A stretch of DNA of 64,000 nt from Ectothiorhodospira sp. BSL-9 (GCF_001632845.1 NZ_CP011994.1:930001-994000), one strand, 5' to 3'. Numbered from the stretch's first letter, positions 36,948 to 46,809 are shown. Program-made: numbers and translations. The notes: a model not told the origin generated them from the sequence alone.

Positions 36948-39900
36948 TCAATCCGCGCCACTTACTAACCGAGCCGGGCTGGGCCAGAGACTCGATTGTG
37001 TACGGGTATAGCCCCTGTCAAGAAGGATCTCCCTCACATCTTGGTTCACGGCCCATGCATCACCGGAACGACCAGCATACGGCGACGCCGACCAGAAACG
37101 CCTAGGAACGGTATTTGGGAAGAAGTTCGCATCTACGGGCAGATTATCGCCCCCATGATGGACGATCGAAAGAAGTTCGCCCAAGGTGGGCAGGCGCCAG
37201 TCAGTCGTGCCGCAAAGGCCCTGAACGTTGACGGCCTGCACGAAGCCGGTGGTGTCGCAGGCGCTGCCCTCACAACGGCCGCCATCCTGGGTGCCGGGAT
37301 CGCCCATATTCGGTCCGGCGGGTTGATACCAAGTATAGGTGTTGTCGCGATCGCGCAGGCCGCCGTCGGTGGTCTTCACCTCCCAGATTAGCCCGGTGAC
37401 ATTGTCACGGGTGCAGGCCCACTCATTCGGGCCGCTGCCGAGCGTCGCCGAGGCTGGCAATTCGGCGCCGTCGTTCGCAATCTTGGTATAGTCGAAGCCC
37501 GCATCACCGGCGCCGACTTTCTCAAGCGTGCCCTCGCGGGCGGCGGCGTCACGGCCGAACTCGCCGTCCTGTCCAGGATAACCCGCCACCGGGCAGCCCA
37601 GGAAGTTGGCGCCGCCATCGGCGCACCAGTCGATGCCGGTGTCGTTGAGGGGGTGTGTACCGGGCAACCCTACCCCCGCTTCGGTCGGGGTGGCTGTGGC
37701 TTCATTCGAGTAGATCCGCCGGTCGCCAAATCGTCCCTCGAGCCGGAAAAAGTACTCTTGGGCATTCGCCAACCCGGAAACTAGATGCGGGGGCATGCCG
37801 ATGTCACCCTCGACGTGCTCACCGCCCTCGGAGTAACAGTTGTCCAGGTGGCTCACAGACGTCTCGGACCGACACAAGTTGTACTCATCGGCGGGAAGTG
37901 CAGGCCAGTCCAGAGTGACGCTGTGATCACCAGGCGTAGCGTCCAGAGGGAGCGCATTGACCGCCGTGACTGAGAACTCCGCCGGTACCGTCTGCCACGC
38001 GCCTTCCCCGAACGCATAGCTTAGCGATGCGCCAAATGATCCTGGATCCGCGTACGAGCCCCAGACACGTATCCGCCCATCACCCTGGTCTCGGCATACT
38101 CCAGACGCGATACAGTCCTGAACCGAAACCCGGGAAAGGAGGGCACCGTTGCCCCAGTCGATCTCCACGTACGTATCCGAGAAATCCGTTTTGGGCGCAA
38201 ACACGACCTCAAAACCACACAGACCATACTCGGTGCAGCTATCGGCATCCAGAGCCCTGATCTCAATTTCCAGGAAGATGTCAAATAATACTTCCTTGCG
38301 CTGGCCGGGGTCGGCGTTTACAAAAGTCAAGAACCAGCCATTCCAACTCTCATCGCCGTACATCTTCATGCCATCATTCGTCACGAAATCCGGCTTTGGG
38401 TCTTCACCCTCGCTGTTTCGTAATGACACAAATGCGGTAGTGCCTTCGTGGCCATCAGTTGCTTTCCTGACGCTGAGCGCTCTGCGCCCAAGGTCCCCGT
38501 GCTGATCTTCGAGACGCACTACAATAGAAGAAAGCGGCGCCAAATTCAGTGAATGCGTGACACCCGGCTCACTCGATACTGACTCCTCGCGCCCCCATGG
38601 TACAAGCCGCGGATAGATCTCACCATCAAACGTCCAATCGTCGAAATCGGACGGTTCGCTCCGATCCAGTAACCGTATGTCTTGCTTGATCTGGGTGGCG
38701 TAAGTGTAATGCTCCAGCGCGTTCGCCATCCTGTTGTCGGCACCGAACACGGATCCGAAACCACAGGAAAAGCTCGGATCGCTGATCGCATCAAGAAGAC
38801 GACCCGCGCCGTCGTCTTTCGATGAGTGTCCTGTAAAGATTTCAGCGAGGAAGTTGCGCTCATCTGAGTTTGTGGCTGTAAAATCGCAGCCATATTCGTC
38901 ATTGCCCCTCCGTTGCAGCAACTTAAAGAATGGACCGTGGTCGTACCCCCGGCTCACCACCATATTCTCCGGCACCGGCACACCGAACCCGAAGGCGTCT
39001 GCAGGCTGCGTGTTGGAAGCTAGCCCGCGATCCAAGATCCTTAGAATCCCGTAGCGAACATAGTAATTATGATGATCGTAAACTTCATCTTGAAACCAAA
39101 CTGCTGTACCTTCATACAACCATTCTCGAACCTCATCGGAAACCACGGTGCTTCTCCAATCGAAGAGAGGATACAGCCTTTCTTCGACTCGGGTTTGGGC
39201 GTGATGAAAATACTCATGAACCAAAGCGGACTTCATTCTCTGTACGGAACTCTCGCGCGCACATGTGTTAAATGCATTGAGATGTAAAACCCGGTAATTA
39301 TTAACGGGCTTCACTAGTGCCGTATACCTGCATGGATTTCTTAGCCGGCTTATATCTCTTATCTTAACTTCTATGTTGGCATCACGAGTAGAGATCAACG
39401 CGTCGGTCCATGCGTCGAACGGAAGTCCTAACGTGTTAAATTTGACCAAGGCGTCAGCAGCCCAACCCGCGACGTGATGGACACTAAAGTCAGGAGGCGG
39501 ATTGGTCCAATTGTTTTCGGAAAAATCACGTATGCGGATCTTAGCCTTGCAATCGGTGAGTCCGTCCAGCGAACACGCACCAAGCTGGCGGGGGAATTCG
39601 ACCGTACATAGCTGTAGGTCTATCCAACTCGAATCGCTTTCACACTCGATTGGGACGGTCTCTCTCCCTGCGACCGGAGTGGCCAGCCGATACCAAAATG
39701 CCCCAGAGGTGCTCTCGGCGGCGGCAGCAATCACTGCCGATATGCCTACCACCATTGGTTGTCCCGTGGCAGCAATCATTATCAGAGCCCGACCATCCTC
39801 GGTCACTCTGAGCCCATGCGTCACCGCTGTCCAGATCGGCCCTTGTGCAGCCGAAATACCAACCGGTCGTTCGTAGACGTAAAGCATGAGTTCTTCGGAA

Positions 39901-41093
39901 TAGCGTCCAGCCGGCAGTTCGACGGGCGGAAGCAGGACTCCAATGTAATCCGTCCCAATGGAGACGGGATCGATCCGGAAGAATTCTGTCAGGAGAATGT
40001 CAGTTTCCGGCGAGAAGGAATCTGGGCTGGGCACGTCGGAGGGATTGATAAGCGTGATATCCGGAATCCCGTCCGTAACTGAGGTGACATAGTCCGAAGC
40101 CGTGAAGTCCTCCGGCAAGAAAACCTCCAACCCGTCAAGCGCCAGATCAGTATCCGTAACGGTGATCCGGATTCGCCCGTCGTCAAGGACCTCGGAAGTC
40201 GTTGCCACCACGGTGGGCTGCGCAACGCGGACGGAAAACACAACCAACGATGACGTCTCGCTATCTGCGGCCGATAATTGCACAGTGAAGGTCTGCCCCG
40301 CATGTTCATCCGTGGGCGTCCATCGGAGGTGTCCAGTACGCGCGTTCACGGTCATGCCCAGCGGCGATTCAACAAGCGAGAACTCAAGGAAACCATCCCC
40401 GGAATACCGCACCCCCGGACTGAGGTCCGCGGTTGAACCGGGTAGCAGCGCACCCTCAACGACTGGAGCTGAAAGCTGGATTGGGCGATCGTCCCGCGTG
40501 AATTCGGCGGTTACCGTGCAGGCCGTGGTAACCGGAGCCGTGGTGAAGAGTGTGGCGTCGAGTGTTCCGCCACACCCGTGGACGGTGTCGATCACGTAGC
40601 CGAGGTCCGGAGTCACGCTGAAAACTGCGATGTCACCTGGACTCAACTCGTGGCTGGACGGGCTGATCGCTCCCCCCTCGCCAGCGATGGCGCTGACTGA
40701 ATAGATGCTTGGCTGGAAGGTGAACGACCACGTTAAGTCGTCCACGCCAAATCTGTGCCGGCGATCGTGCAGAATCTTAAAGGTGTCGCTGCTTGGGGCG
40801 CTGGTCCCAGTGGGGACATCGCCGAAACTGAGCGCGCCTTCCTGCACGGTCACACCCGGCGCTTCGACGCTGAGCGTGGCCGCGACATCCAGGGCATCAG
40901 CTCCGGTGTTGGTGACCTCGGCGCTGTAGGTGTACTCGAACTCGAAACGGCTGATGCGGTTAGAGGAGACGAGCTCGTAGTTCTCAATCGATAGCTCGGG
41001 CGTTGCTTGGGCAGGCACTGCAACCGTCACCAAGACGAGTGTCAGCACTGTTATCAGGGTATTCCATGCGGCGGACATGATAGAGTGCGGCAT
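36948..41093 (-). CDS. Large secreted multidomain protein with HExxH metallopeptidase-like domain and C-terminal DUF1566
   Basis: 1381 residues. A signal peptide (LITVLTLVLVTVAVPAQA) is followed by beta domains. One at ~130-205 matches the bacterial 'YSVSAIAGEGGAISP ... GCGGTL' repeat, and one at ~215-300 is a putative Ig (GMTVNARTGHLRWTPTDEHAG). Around residue 625 is ALVHEYFHHAQ, an HExxH motif, and ~30 residues on WLYEGTAVWF. The spacing HExxH ... WLxEGxA is that of gluzincins (peptidase MA-like). A fibronectin-III-like segment (~1125-1210) and a DUF1566/Lcl domain (WRLPTLGELLSIV, RFWSASPYAG) follow. ATG 41093 has GGGAG 9 nt upstream. Composition and context suggest a transferred envelope or surface factor. 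Confidence 0.78.
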   Translation of the reverse strand: MPHSIMSAAWNTLITVLTLVLVTVAVPAQATPELSIENYELVSSNRISRFEFEYTYSAEVTNTGADALDVAATLSVEAPGVTVQEGALSFGDVPTGTSAPSSDTFKILHDRRHRFGVDDLTWSFTFQPSIYSVSAIAGEGGAISPSSHELSPGDIAVFSVTPDLGYVIDTVHGCGGTLDATLFTTAPVTTACTVTAEFTRDDRPIQLSAPVVEGALLPGSTADLSPGVRYSGDGFLEFSLVESPLGMTVNARTGHLRWTPTDEHAGQTFTVQLSAADSETSSLVVFSVRVAQPTVVATTSEVLDDGRIRITVTDTDLALDGLEVFLPEDFTASDYVTSVTDGIPDITLINPSDVPSPDSFSPETDILLTEFFRIDPVSIGTDYIGVLLPPVELPAGRYSEELMLYVYERPVGISAAQGPIWTAVTHGLRVTEDGRALIMIAATGQPMVVGISAVIAAAAESTSGAFWYRLATPVAGRETVPIECESDSSWIDLQLCTVEFPRQLGACSLDGLTDCKAKIRIRDFSENNWTNPPPDFSVHHVAGWAADALVKFNTLGLPFDAWTDALISTRDANIEVKIRDISRLRNPCRYTALVKPVNNYRVLHLNAFNTCARESSVQRMKSALVHEYFHHAQTRVEERLYPLFDWRSTVVSDEVREWLYEGTAVWFQDEVYDHHNYYVRYGILRILDRGLASNTQPADAFGFGVPVPENMVVSRGYDHGPFFKLLQRRGNDEYGCDFTATNSDERNFLAEIFTGHSSKDDGAGRLLDAISDPSFSCGFGSVFGADNRMANALEHYTYATQIKQDIRLLDRSEPSDFDDWTFDGEIYPRLVPWGREESVSSEPGVTHSLNLAPLSSIVVRLEDQHGDLGRRALSVRKATDGHEGTTAFVSLRNSEGEDPKPDFVTNDGMKMYGDESWNGWFLTFVNADPGQRKEVLFDIFLEIEIRALDADSCTEYGLCGFEVVFAPKTDFSDTYVEIDWGNGALLSRVSVQDCIASGVCRDQGDGRIRVWGSYADPGSFGASLSYAFGEGAWQTVPAEFSVTAVNALPLDATPGDHSVTLDWPALPADEYNLCRSETSVSHLDNCYSEGGEHVEGDIGMPPHLVSGLANAQEYFFRLEGRFGDRRIYSNEATATPTEAGVGLPGTHPLNDTGIDWCADGGANFLGCPVAGYPGQDGEFGRDAAAREGTLEKVGAGDAGFDYTKIANDGAELPASATLGSGPNEWACTRDNVTGLIWEVKTTDGGLRDRDNTYTWYQPAGPNMGDPGTQDGGRCEGSACDTTGFVQAVNVQGLCGTTDWRLPTLGELLSIVHHGGDNLPVDANFFPNTVPRRFWSASPYAGRSGDAWAVNQDVREILLDRGYTRTQSSLWPSPARLVSGAD

Positions 41094-41148
41094 CGCCAAG
41101 GTCTCCCAGTTCCTAGTTGCAGTGTCGGAAGTACGATTCCTAATAGTG

Positions 41149-41706
41149 CTATCGAGGAACTAAGTCCCGCGGCCGTCTGCGACACATAGATGCCGCAAGC
41201 CCAGCGATGCCCCCAAGCATCAAAACCAGGCTACCGGTTGCAGGAACAGCTGTCGCCTCGGGTTGGGTGTCGCCGGTAAAAAGCACATCAAAAGTATCGG
41301 GATCGTAGATCTGATATGGTTGCGACCCGGGCGTACCACTACCCAACCAATAGAACTCGACCTTAAAACCAGAAACCGTCTCGCCCACCGCGATAGCGGC
41401 TTCGAAGGCGTCGTAGGCCGGATCGACACCGAGGCCACCCGCTAAGATGAACTCATCCCAATCCGATGCAAGCGGATCAGCCGTCACGATCAAAAGAGAC
41501 CCTTCGTCGTACAGATCGGTATCGAAGAGGATCGTAAACCCCTCCAACGCCACCCCGGCGCCGAGCGAGCCGTCGTTGGTAACAGTGTATTCGTAGCGGA
41601 AATCATTACCACCAAGTGATTCGACCTTATACTGGATTGGGATCGCAAGTGCGGCCTGTGAGGCGAACACGAGAGCCAGCATTACGAAAGCGCGAGTCGC
41701 GAGCAT
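41149..41706 (-). CDS. Exported protein with PEP-CTERM-like sorting tail
   Basis: 185 residues. The signal peptide is FVMLALVFASQAALA. A beta-rich body (LGGNDFRYEYTVTNDGSLGAG) follows, then a C-terminal tail VPATGSLVLMLGGIAGLAAS with MCRRRPR. The tail shows the tripartite PEP-CTERM plan: a short Pro motif, a hydrophobic helix and an Arg cluster. The motif reads VPATG rather than VPEP, so recognition by a standard exosortase/EpsH is uncertain. It lies 55 bp upstream of the large secreted protein on the same strand, likely one transcript. A decayed relative lies at ~54.6 kb. Confidence 0.75.
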   Translation of the reverse strand: MLATRAFVMLALVFASQAALAIPIQYKVESLGGNDFRYEYTVTNDGSLGAGVALEGFTILFDTDLYDEGSLLIVTADPLASDWDEFILAGGLGVDPAYDAFEAAIAVGETVSGFKVEFYWLGSGTPGSQPYQIYDPDTFDVLFTGDTQPEATAVPATGSLVLMLGGIAGLAASMCRRRPRDLVPR

Positions 41707-42176
41707 CTTAAAATCCCCCGGTTAGAGCATAAATCGCACGATCGGCGCATCCCTTTGGTCTCTCTTATGTGCATGCTCTGCGATCGTCAAGGTCCCTTTA
41801 TTTTACTTTCATCCTTGATGATGCAATCACCTTGCCATTTGACTTATTACGACAAAATTTCCCAAAAAACAGAAAGCTAATCATAAGGCTTACTGATCCA
41901 TATATGGTAAATGTAAATAAATCTGACACTCCGATATCTCGGCTAAGCCTCATTTCAGCGACGTTGCATAATTTCGGGTTATAAAAATTCGCTTGCAACG
42001 ATGGAGCACCACACCGTGGTTCGGCTGCACAGAAGGACATGCGAACGAGCGGATCATGTCTTCGGCCGGTAATCAGCTTGGTGCCACCCCGGCCCTACTG
42101 ATGCGATATAGAGGTGTCGGGCGACAGCTTCACAGCGGACTGCAGCCTCTCGCCTCATGCTGCCGAGTGTCGGCTT
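41707..42176. other. A/T-rich intergenic region with a dispersed-repeat copy
   Basis: About 470 bp. The segment 41770-41990 is strikingly A/T-rich and probably carries the promoter of the minus-strand exported-protein cluster. From ~42125 to the recombinase element there is a copy of the dispersed palindromic repeat, with AGCGGACTGCAG and later GGCTTTGGGTCG. No gene is supported. Confidence 0.5.
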
Positions 42177-42245
42177 TGGGTCGCACACCGCCATCCCTGT
42201 GGGCCCATGCTTGTGTTTCCTCCACCTCAAACGAGGAAACTGACC

Positions 42246-42875
42246 ATGAACGATTCGGAAAAGACTGCCCCACACCACCCTGCCCCGTGGAACAAGGGCA
42301 AGCTCATTGGCCAGAAGCCGCCACTCAAACTCAGAGAGATCTGGGCCCTACGCACTCGACTGGAACTGGCGGGGAAAATCCGGGAACTCGCCCTGTTCAA
42401 CCTGGCAATCGACAGCAAGCTCAGGGGCTGTGACCTGGTCCAGTTGCGGGTGAACGATGTGGCCCGTGGTGGGGAAATCCTGACCCGGGCCAGCGTGGTT
42501 CAGCAGAAGACCCATGAACCCGTCCGCTTCGAACTTACCGAGCCAACCCGAGCCGCAGTCGCGGCCTGGATCACCAAAGCCGGCCTGACGAGTGGCAGCT
42601 ACCTCTTTCCAAGCCGGAGGCAGGACTCGCCCCATCTCTCAACACGACAATACGCGCGGATCGTCAAGGGATGGGTGGGACTGATCGGAGGCAATCCACA
42701 GGAGTACGGCACCCACTCACTTCGCCGCACCAAGGCCACGCTGATCTACCGGCGAACCAAGAACCTGCGGGCGGTGCAACTCCTGCTTGGTCATCGCAAG
42801 CTGGAAAGTACCGTCCGCTACCTCGGCATCGAGGTCGATGACGCCCTGGAGATGGCCGAACGCACCGAATGCTGA
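42246..42875 (+). CDS. Small tyrosine recombinase/integrase
   Basis: A 209-residue phage-integrase-fold protein. Box I has the catalytic Arg in DSKLRGCDLVQLRVND. Box II reads THSLRRTKATLI (H-x-x-R), then LLGHRKLESTVRYLG supplies the second His and the nucleophile Tyr. The N-terminal arm is short, with no separate SAM-like core-binding domain of usual size. The start ATG has GAGGAAA upstream. A damaged twin lies 14.2 kb away, so the enzyme probably mobilises its own unit. Integron-like or inversion roles are alternatives. Confidence 0.88.
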   Translation: MNDSEKTAPHHPAPWNKGKLIGQKPPLKLREIWALRTRLELAGKIRELALFNLAIDSKLRGCDLVQLRVNDVARGGEILTRASVVQQKTHEPVRFELTEPTRAAVAAWITKAGLTSGSYLFPSRRQDSPHLSTRQYARIVKGWVGLIGGNPQEYGTHSLRRTKATLIYRRTKNLRAVQLLLGHRKLESTVRYLGIEVDDALEMAERTEC

Positions 42876-42882
42876 TACGCCT

Positions 42883-42924
42883 GGGCCGGTCAGCGCTCCT
42901 CCCACCAGGGACGCTGACCGGCCC
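42883..42924 (+). terminator. Hairpin at the 3' end of recombinase element copy 1
   Basis: GGGCCGGTCAGCG (42883-42895) pairs perfectly with CGCTGACCGGCCC (42912-42924) around a 16-nt loop, 7 bp after the recombinase stop. The same hairpin closes copy 2 (57060-57101). No T-run follows, so it may be an element-end structure as much as a terminator. Confidence 0.6.
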
Positions 42925-43250
42925 TGAGCTGCCGTCCGGTTCTCCGGGACCAAAGTCCGCACAACCCCAGGCTGCGGACACTCACCCCATATAGAGATGG
43001 CTGTGGTTTGGCACCGGTTGCGATAGGGCCTGGCGCGAGAGATTCTGCACTTTGGGATCCTTGCATCCCGCTGCAAACAATTCATCTACCAGCGGGGAAG
43101 TCCCGCCACCCGCATCGATGATGCCGGCGGCACGAGCCGCTATGATCATCGCCTGCGACAGTTCAAGGCTCCCATGCTCCCGGGTGGTGGCTCAGACTGC
43201 CGCCCTGTTGGGCAGCCGCGGTGGTGCCCCCCCGCCCCTGTGGGGACGGG
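42925..43250. other. Intergenic region after the recombinase element
   Basis: About 325 bp. On the minus strand, 42982-43194 has an open frame with fairly natural protein composition (SLELSQAMIIAARAAGIID). It has no start, ribosome site or recognised family, so it may be a gene remnant. Nothing else is supported. Confidence 0.4.
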
Positions 43251-44036
43251 TCAGGCTCCTTCATTATCGTAGTGCGTGGAACGTCCCACGTCATTGCGCA
43301 GTACCTGCAAGGTGTGAGGGATGGCCACCACATCGCCGGTGTCGGGGCGCCAGGTCTGGATCCAGACGCTCAAACGCCCCAGGCCCGCCAGCCACCAGGC
43401 CCAGGTGCGCGCCGCAGCCCAGGCCTCGGATGGGGCGTGTTGGCGGTAGCCTGCCACGGCCGCGTACAGTTCCGGGCCGATCTGGCGTTTCACGGCGAGA
43501 ATGGAATGCAGGAACAGAAACACGTCAAGCCCGAAATGGGCATTGCGATGCCGCCGAGATGAGAACCACTCCAAGTCGATAAAGGTTGCTTGCGCGCCGT
43601 CCCAGCAGATGTCGCGTATCCCCGGGCGGCCATGACTGAAGCCAGCCCCGTGCAAAGTTGCCAACGCGACCCCGGCCGCCGCACAGGCCGCGACGCCTTG
43701 CTCGGACTGTGTGCGTAGCAGGCGTTTGATCGGCTTCCCGACATCGGGAGTGGCCAGGAACGTCTCTCCCTCAGCAACGATAGGCGCTACGGGCATCCGC
43801 GTAGAGGCCAAAAGATGCAGCCCGCGCCTCTCCCTTTCGAGGGCGCGCTTACTGTTGCCTTTTTGCAATCGCCAGCGCCAGTTCAGGCGTTCAGGCTGCT
43901 TGAGCCATAAGGCTTGCCCATCGGCATGCAGCCGTCGTACACGCTGCGGTGGTTCACTGAGGGCCTGTTGCAGGGCGTGCCGTAAGGCGGTAGGTAAGAC
44001 CACGGCCTCGGCGGAAGATGGGCTCGAAATGGACAT
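43251..44036 (-). CDS. Lipopolysaccharide-kinase-like protein (KdkA/WaaP-type kinase fold)
   Basis: A 261-residue protein kinase-like enzyme. The beta-lobe begins RRLHADGQALWLKQPERLNW. ERERRGLHLLASTRMPVAPI is the helix-C/hinge region. The catalytic loop is GFSHGRPGIRDICWD, followed by ATFIDLEWF in place of the DFD/DFG motif. These features match small bacterial Kdo/heptose kinases (LPS kinase family) that phosphorylate the lipid A inner core. ATG 44036 is chosen; a GTG two codons upstream is possible. It stands alone, divergent from the SulP gene with 400 bp between. Confidence 0.72.
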   Translation of the reverse strand: MSISSPSSAEAVVLPTALRHALQQALSEPPQRVRRLHADGQALWLKQPERLNWRWRLQKGNSKRALERERRGLHLLASTRMPVAPIVAEGETFLATPDVGKPIKRLLRTQSEQGVAACAAAGVALATLHGAGFSHGRPGIRDICWDGAQATFIDLEWFSSRRHRNAHFGLDVFLFLHSILAVKRQIGPELYAAVAGYRQHAPSEAWAAARTWAWWLAGLGRLSVWIQTWRPDTGDVVAIPHTLQVLRNDVGRSTHYDNEGA

Positions 44037-44042
44037 ACGCAC

Positions 44043-44444
44043 AAATGATCGGATGAGAATTTACCAAGCGAGTGTAGACAGAAAACAACCTTCCCGCCTC
44101 CTGGTCACTGTCAAAGAACACGGTGGCCAGGACCCACATCAGGCCGCATTTTAGCCGAGCGCAAGGCTTGACAGACTGGCCAAAACCCTGTTCGCAGTGT
44201 ATTATTCACGTCCTTTCCGCATTGGCCTCTCCACGGCACCCCCAGAGGACTGCCGTTGGATCACTGGATTCCGGCCACACTCGGGCATCGCTTGGGGCCA
44301 CCGCCCCCGCGCAGTAACGCCCTTACACGACCGCTTCAACCGCATGCTTCGCGGCTCCGATCATCGCAGACGGGGGCGCGTGACCTCATTTGGCAATAAT
44401 CCGGGCCCAGCCGGCAACGCATTCGCACTCATAGGACATCATCC
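44043..44444. other. Long leader/intergenic region upstream of the SulP gene
   Basis: About 400 bp. TTGACA at 44168-44173 has no well-placed -10 box; TATTAT at 44200 is 26 bp away. Otherwise the region is G/C-rich, with no recognised gene or riboswitch. A long 5' leader of the transporter mRNA is possible. Confidence 0.4.
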
Positions 44445-45938
44445 ATGAACCTCACCCGCATCAAGAAGGAATGGTTTTCCAACATACGCGGGGACATGCT
44501 CGCTGGCCTGGTGGTTGCCCTGGCCTTGATCCCGGAAGCCATTGCCTTTTCCATCATCGCGGGGGTGGACCCCAAGGTGGGGCTGTATGCCTCGTTCTGC
44601 ATCGCGGTAGTCATCGCCTTTACCGGCGGCCGGCCCGGCATGATCTCGGCGGCCACGGCAGCCATGGCCCTGCTCATGATCACGCTCGTCAAGGAACACG
44701 GGCTGGAATACCTGCTGGCGGCCACCATTCTGACCGGCGTGCTGCAGATCATCGCAGGCTATCTGCAGGTGGGGCGCTACATGCGCTTCATTTCCAACTC
44801 GGTCATGACCGGGTTCGTGAATGCCCTGGCCATATTGATCTTCCTGGCACAGCTGCCGGAGCTCACCGGCGTCACCTGGCATGTATACGCCATGACCGCC
44901 CTGGGCCTGGCCATCATCTATCTCTTCCCCTACCTGACCCGCTCCATCCCCTCGCCCCTGGTGACCATTGTCGTGCTCACCCTCTTGGCATGGCTGCTGA
45001 ACCTGGACATCCGCACGGTCAGCGACATGGGCGAACTGCCCGACACCCTGCCCGTCTTCCTGTGGCCGGACATCCCGCTGAACCTGGAAACCCTGTGGAT
45101 CATCCTGCCCTATGCCCTGGCATTGACCGTGGTGGGCCTGCTCGAGTCCATGATGACCCAGAACATCGTCGATGACCTCACCGACACCCGCACCGACAAG
45201 AACCGCGAGTGCAAGGGTCAGGGCATCTCCAATATCGTCGCCGGCAGCTTTGGTGGCATGGCAGGCTGCGCCATGATCGGGCAGTCGGTGATCAACATCA
45301 AATCCGGTGGCCGCGGGCGGTTATCCTCATTCATGGCCGGCATCTACCTGCTGGTCATGGTGGTATTCCTGACCCCGCTCCTGGGGGCCATCCCCATGGC
45401 GGCCCTGGTGGCGGTGATGATCATGGTGGCCATCGGTACCTTCAGCTGGAATTCCATCAAGAACATGAAGGACCACCCGCTGAGCACCAATATCGTCATG
45501 ATCACCACCGTAGCGGTGACCGTGTTCACCCATAACCTGGCCCTCGGCGTGCTTTCGGGCGTGTTGCTGGCGGCCCTGTTCTTCGCCAACAAGGTCAGCC
45601 AGTTCATGTTCGTGGGTGCCGACACCGACACCCGTCCGGATGAACACACCCTGCACCGCACCTATCGCGTGTATGGGCAGGTCTTCTTCGCCTCCACGGA
45701 GAAGTTCATGCAAGCCTTTAATTTCCGGGAGGATCTGGATAAGGTGACGATCGATCTGTCCCGTGCACACTTTTGGGATATCAGTTCCGTCGCCGCGCTC
45801 GACCGCGTGGTCGTCAACTTCCGACGTGAAGGTGCCGAGGTGGAAATCATCGGCATGAACGAGGCCACCGCCACCATCGTCGACCGTCACGCCGTACACG
45901 ACAAGCCCGATGCCGCTGACCGGCTCATGGGCCACTAA
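44445..45938 (+). CDS. SulP family inorganic anion transporter with STAS domain
   Basis: A 497-residue protein. The membrane part (~residues 10-390) opens with [20 protein letters not shown], the SulP signature, and contains [39 protein letters not shown] as separate blocks, and NNP-like central turns. The C-terminal STAS domain (~410-490) has [17 protein letters not shown] and [20 protein letters not shown]. It could carry sulfate or bicarbonate; the substrate cannot be told by eye. The downstream Usp gene is 19 bp away, a recurring SulP-Usp pairing in proteobacteria that suggests stress-linked control of the carrier. Confidence 0.9.
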   Translation: MNLTRIKKEWFSNIRGDMLAGLVVALALIPEAIAFSIIAGVDPKVGLYASFCIAVVIAFTGGRPGMISAATAAMALLMITLVKEHGLEYLLAATILTGVLQIIAGYLQVGRYMRFISNSVMTGFVNALAILIFLAQLPELTGVTWHVYAMTALGLAIIYLFPYLTRSIPSPLVTIVVLTLLAWLLNLDIRTVSDMGELPDTLPVFLWPDIPLNLETLWIILPYALALTVVGLLESMMTQNIVDDLTDTRTDKNRECKGQGISNIVAGSFGGMAGCAMIGQSVINIKSGGRGRLSSFMAGIYLLVMVVFLTPLLGAIPMAALVAVMIMVAIGTFSWNSIKNMKDHPLSTNIVMITTVAVTVFTHNLALGVLSGVLLAALFFANKVSQFMFVGADTDTRPDEHTLHRTYRVYGQVFFASTEKFMQAFNFREDLDKVTIDLSRAHFWDISSVAALDRVVVNFRREGAEVEIIGMNEATATIVDRHAVHDKPDAADRLMGH

Positions 45939-45957
45939 CCTGCTGGAGGATGCCCCT

Positions 45958-46809
45958 ATGAACAAGGTCATTGCCTGTATTGATGGCTCGCGCTCGTCGT
46001 TATCCGTGTGTGATTACGCCGCCTGGGCCAGCCGGCGCATGGACTCGCCACTCACCCTGCTGCATGTGATCCATAATCCCCATGCCGAATCCCAGCGGGA
46101 TCTGAGCGGCAACCTCAGCCTGGGGGGCCGCGAAGCCCTGCTGGAGCAGATGGTGGAAGCCGAGGAGCAGCGCGGCAAACTGTTGCGGGAACAGGGGCGC
46201 GCCATCCTGGCCGATGCCCTGGATCGGGTGCGGGCCAACGGCGTCGCCGAGCCCGGCAGCCTGCTGCGCAATGATGGCGTCACTGCGGCCCTGGACGATA
46301 TCCAGGAGGAGGCCCGTCTGGTGGTGGTGGGCAAGCAGGGCAAGGATGGCGACATGCTCAAGCAGCATGTGGGGAGCCACCTGGAGAGCATCATCCGCAC
46401 CCTGAAGCGCGGCGTGCTGGTAGCCCCCCTGGAATACCGGGAGCCGGAGCGTTTCCTGATCGCCTACGATGGCAGCGCCACGGCGCATACCGTGGTGGAA
46501 AAGGTCTCGGAGAGCCCACTGCTCAAGGGGCTGGAGGCCCATGTTCTGATGGTGGGCGAGGACAATCAGGAAAACCGCTCACGCCTGGACAATGCCCGCG
46601 GCACGCTGGCCCAGAAAGGCTTCGATGTGCGCTCGGAGATCCGCAGCGGCGAGGTGGCGGAAGCCGTCTGCGCCTACCGCCAGGAACACGACATCCACCT
46701 GCTGGCCATGGGCGCCTACGGCCACTCCCGGCTGCGGCGCTGGTTTGTGGGCAGCACCACCACCAACATGATCATGCGGTCGCCGATTCCGCTGATTATC
46801 CTGCGGTAG
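45958..46809 (+). CDS. Universal stress protein paired with SulP transporter
   Basis: A 283-residue tandem Usp-domain protein. The N-terminal domain opens KVIACIDGSRSSLSVCDYAA. The C-terminal domain opens FLIAYDGSATAHTVVEKV and ends HLLAMGAYGHSRLRRWFVGS with TTNMIMRSPIPLIIL. The ATP-loop (G-A-Y-G-H-S-R) is intact in the second domain; in the first it reads VVVGKQGKDGDMLKQHVG, a divergent form. ATG 45958 has CTGGAGG ~8 nt upstream. It sits 19 bp after sulP and is surely co-transcribed. Confidence 0.9.
   Translation: MNKVIACIDGSRSSLSVCDYAAWASRRMDSPLTLLHVIHNPHAESQRDLSGNLSLGGREALLEQMVEAEEQRGKLLREQGRAILADALDRVRANGVAEPGSLLRNDGVTAALDDIQEEARLVVVGKQGKDGDMLKQHVGSHLESIIRTLKRGVLVAPLEYREPERFLIAYDGSATAHTVVEKVSESPLLKGLEAHVLMVGEDNQENRSRLDNARGTLAQKGFDVRSEIRSGEVAEAVCAYRQEHDIHLLAMGAYGHSRLRRWFVGSTTTNMIMRSPIPLIILR

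Larger units (their letters stand above)
42177..42924 (+). mobile_element. Minimal tyrosine-recombinase element, copy 1 (748 bp, intact)
   Basis: Near-identical to 56360-57101. The alignment breaks at exactly TGGGTCGCAC on the left and at the GACCGGCCC end of a 13-bp stem hairpin on the right. The only length differences are a 1-nt and a 5-nt indel in copy 2. The unit holds one gene, its leader and the 3' hairpin. No classical terminal inverted repeats are seen; instead the left end abuts a dispersed GGGTCG-type repeat. Confidence 0.75.

Noticed and set aside
42982-43194. Minus-strand frame with protein-like composition
   Set aside because: No start codon with a ribosome site and no recognised family; kept only as a possible gene remnant.
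44168-44205. TTGACA with TATTAT as a promoter for the SulP gene
   Set aside because: The spacing is 26 bp, far from the usual 16-18 bp, and no alternative -10 box fits.
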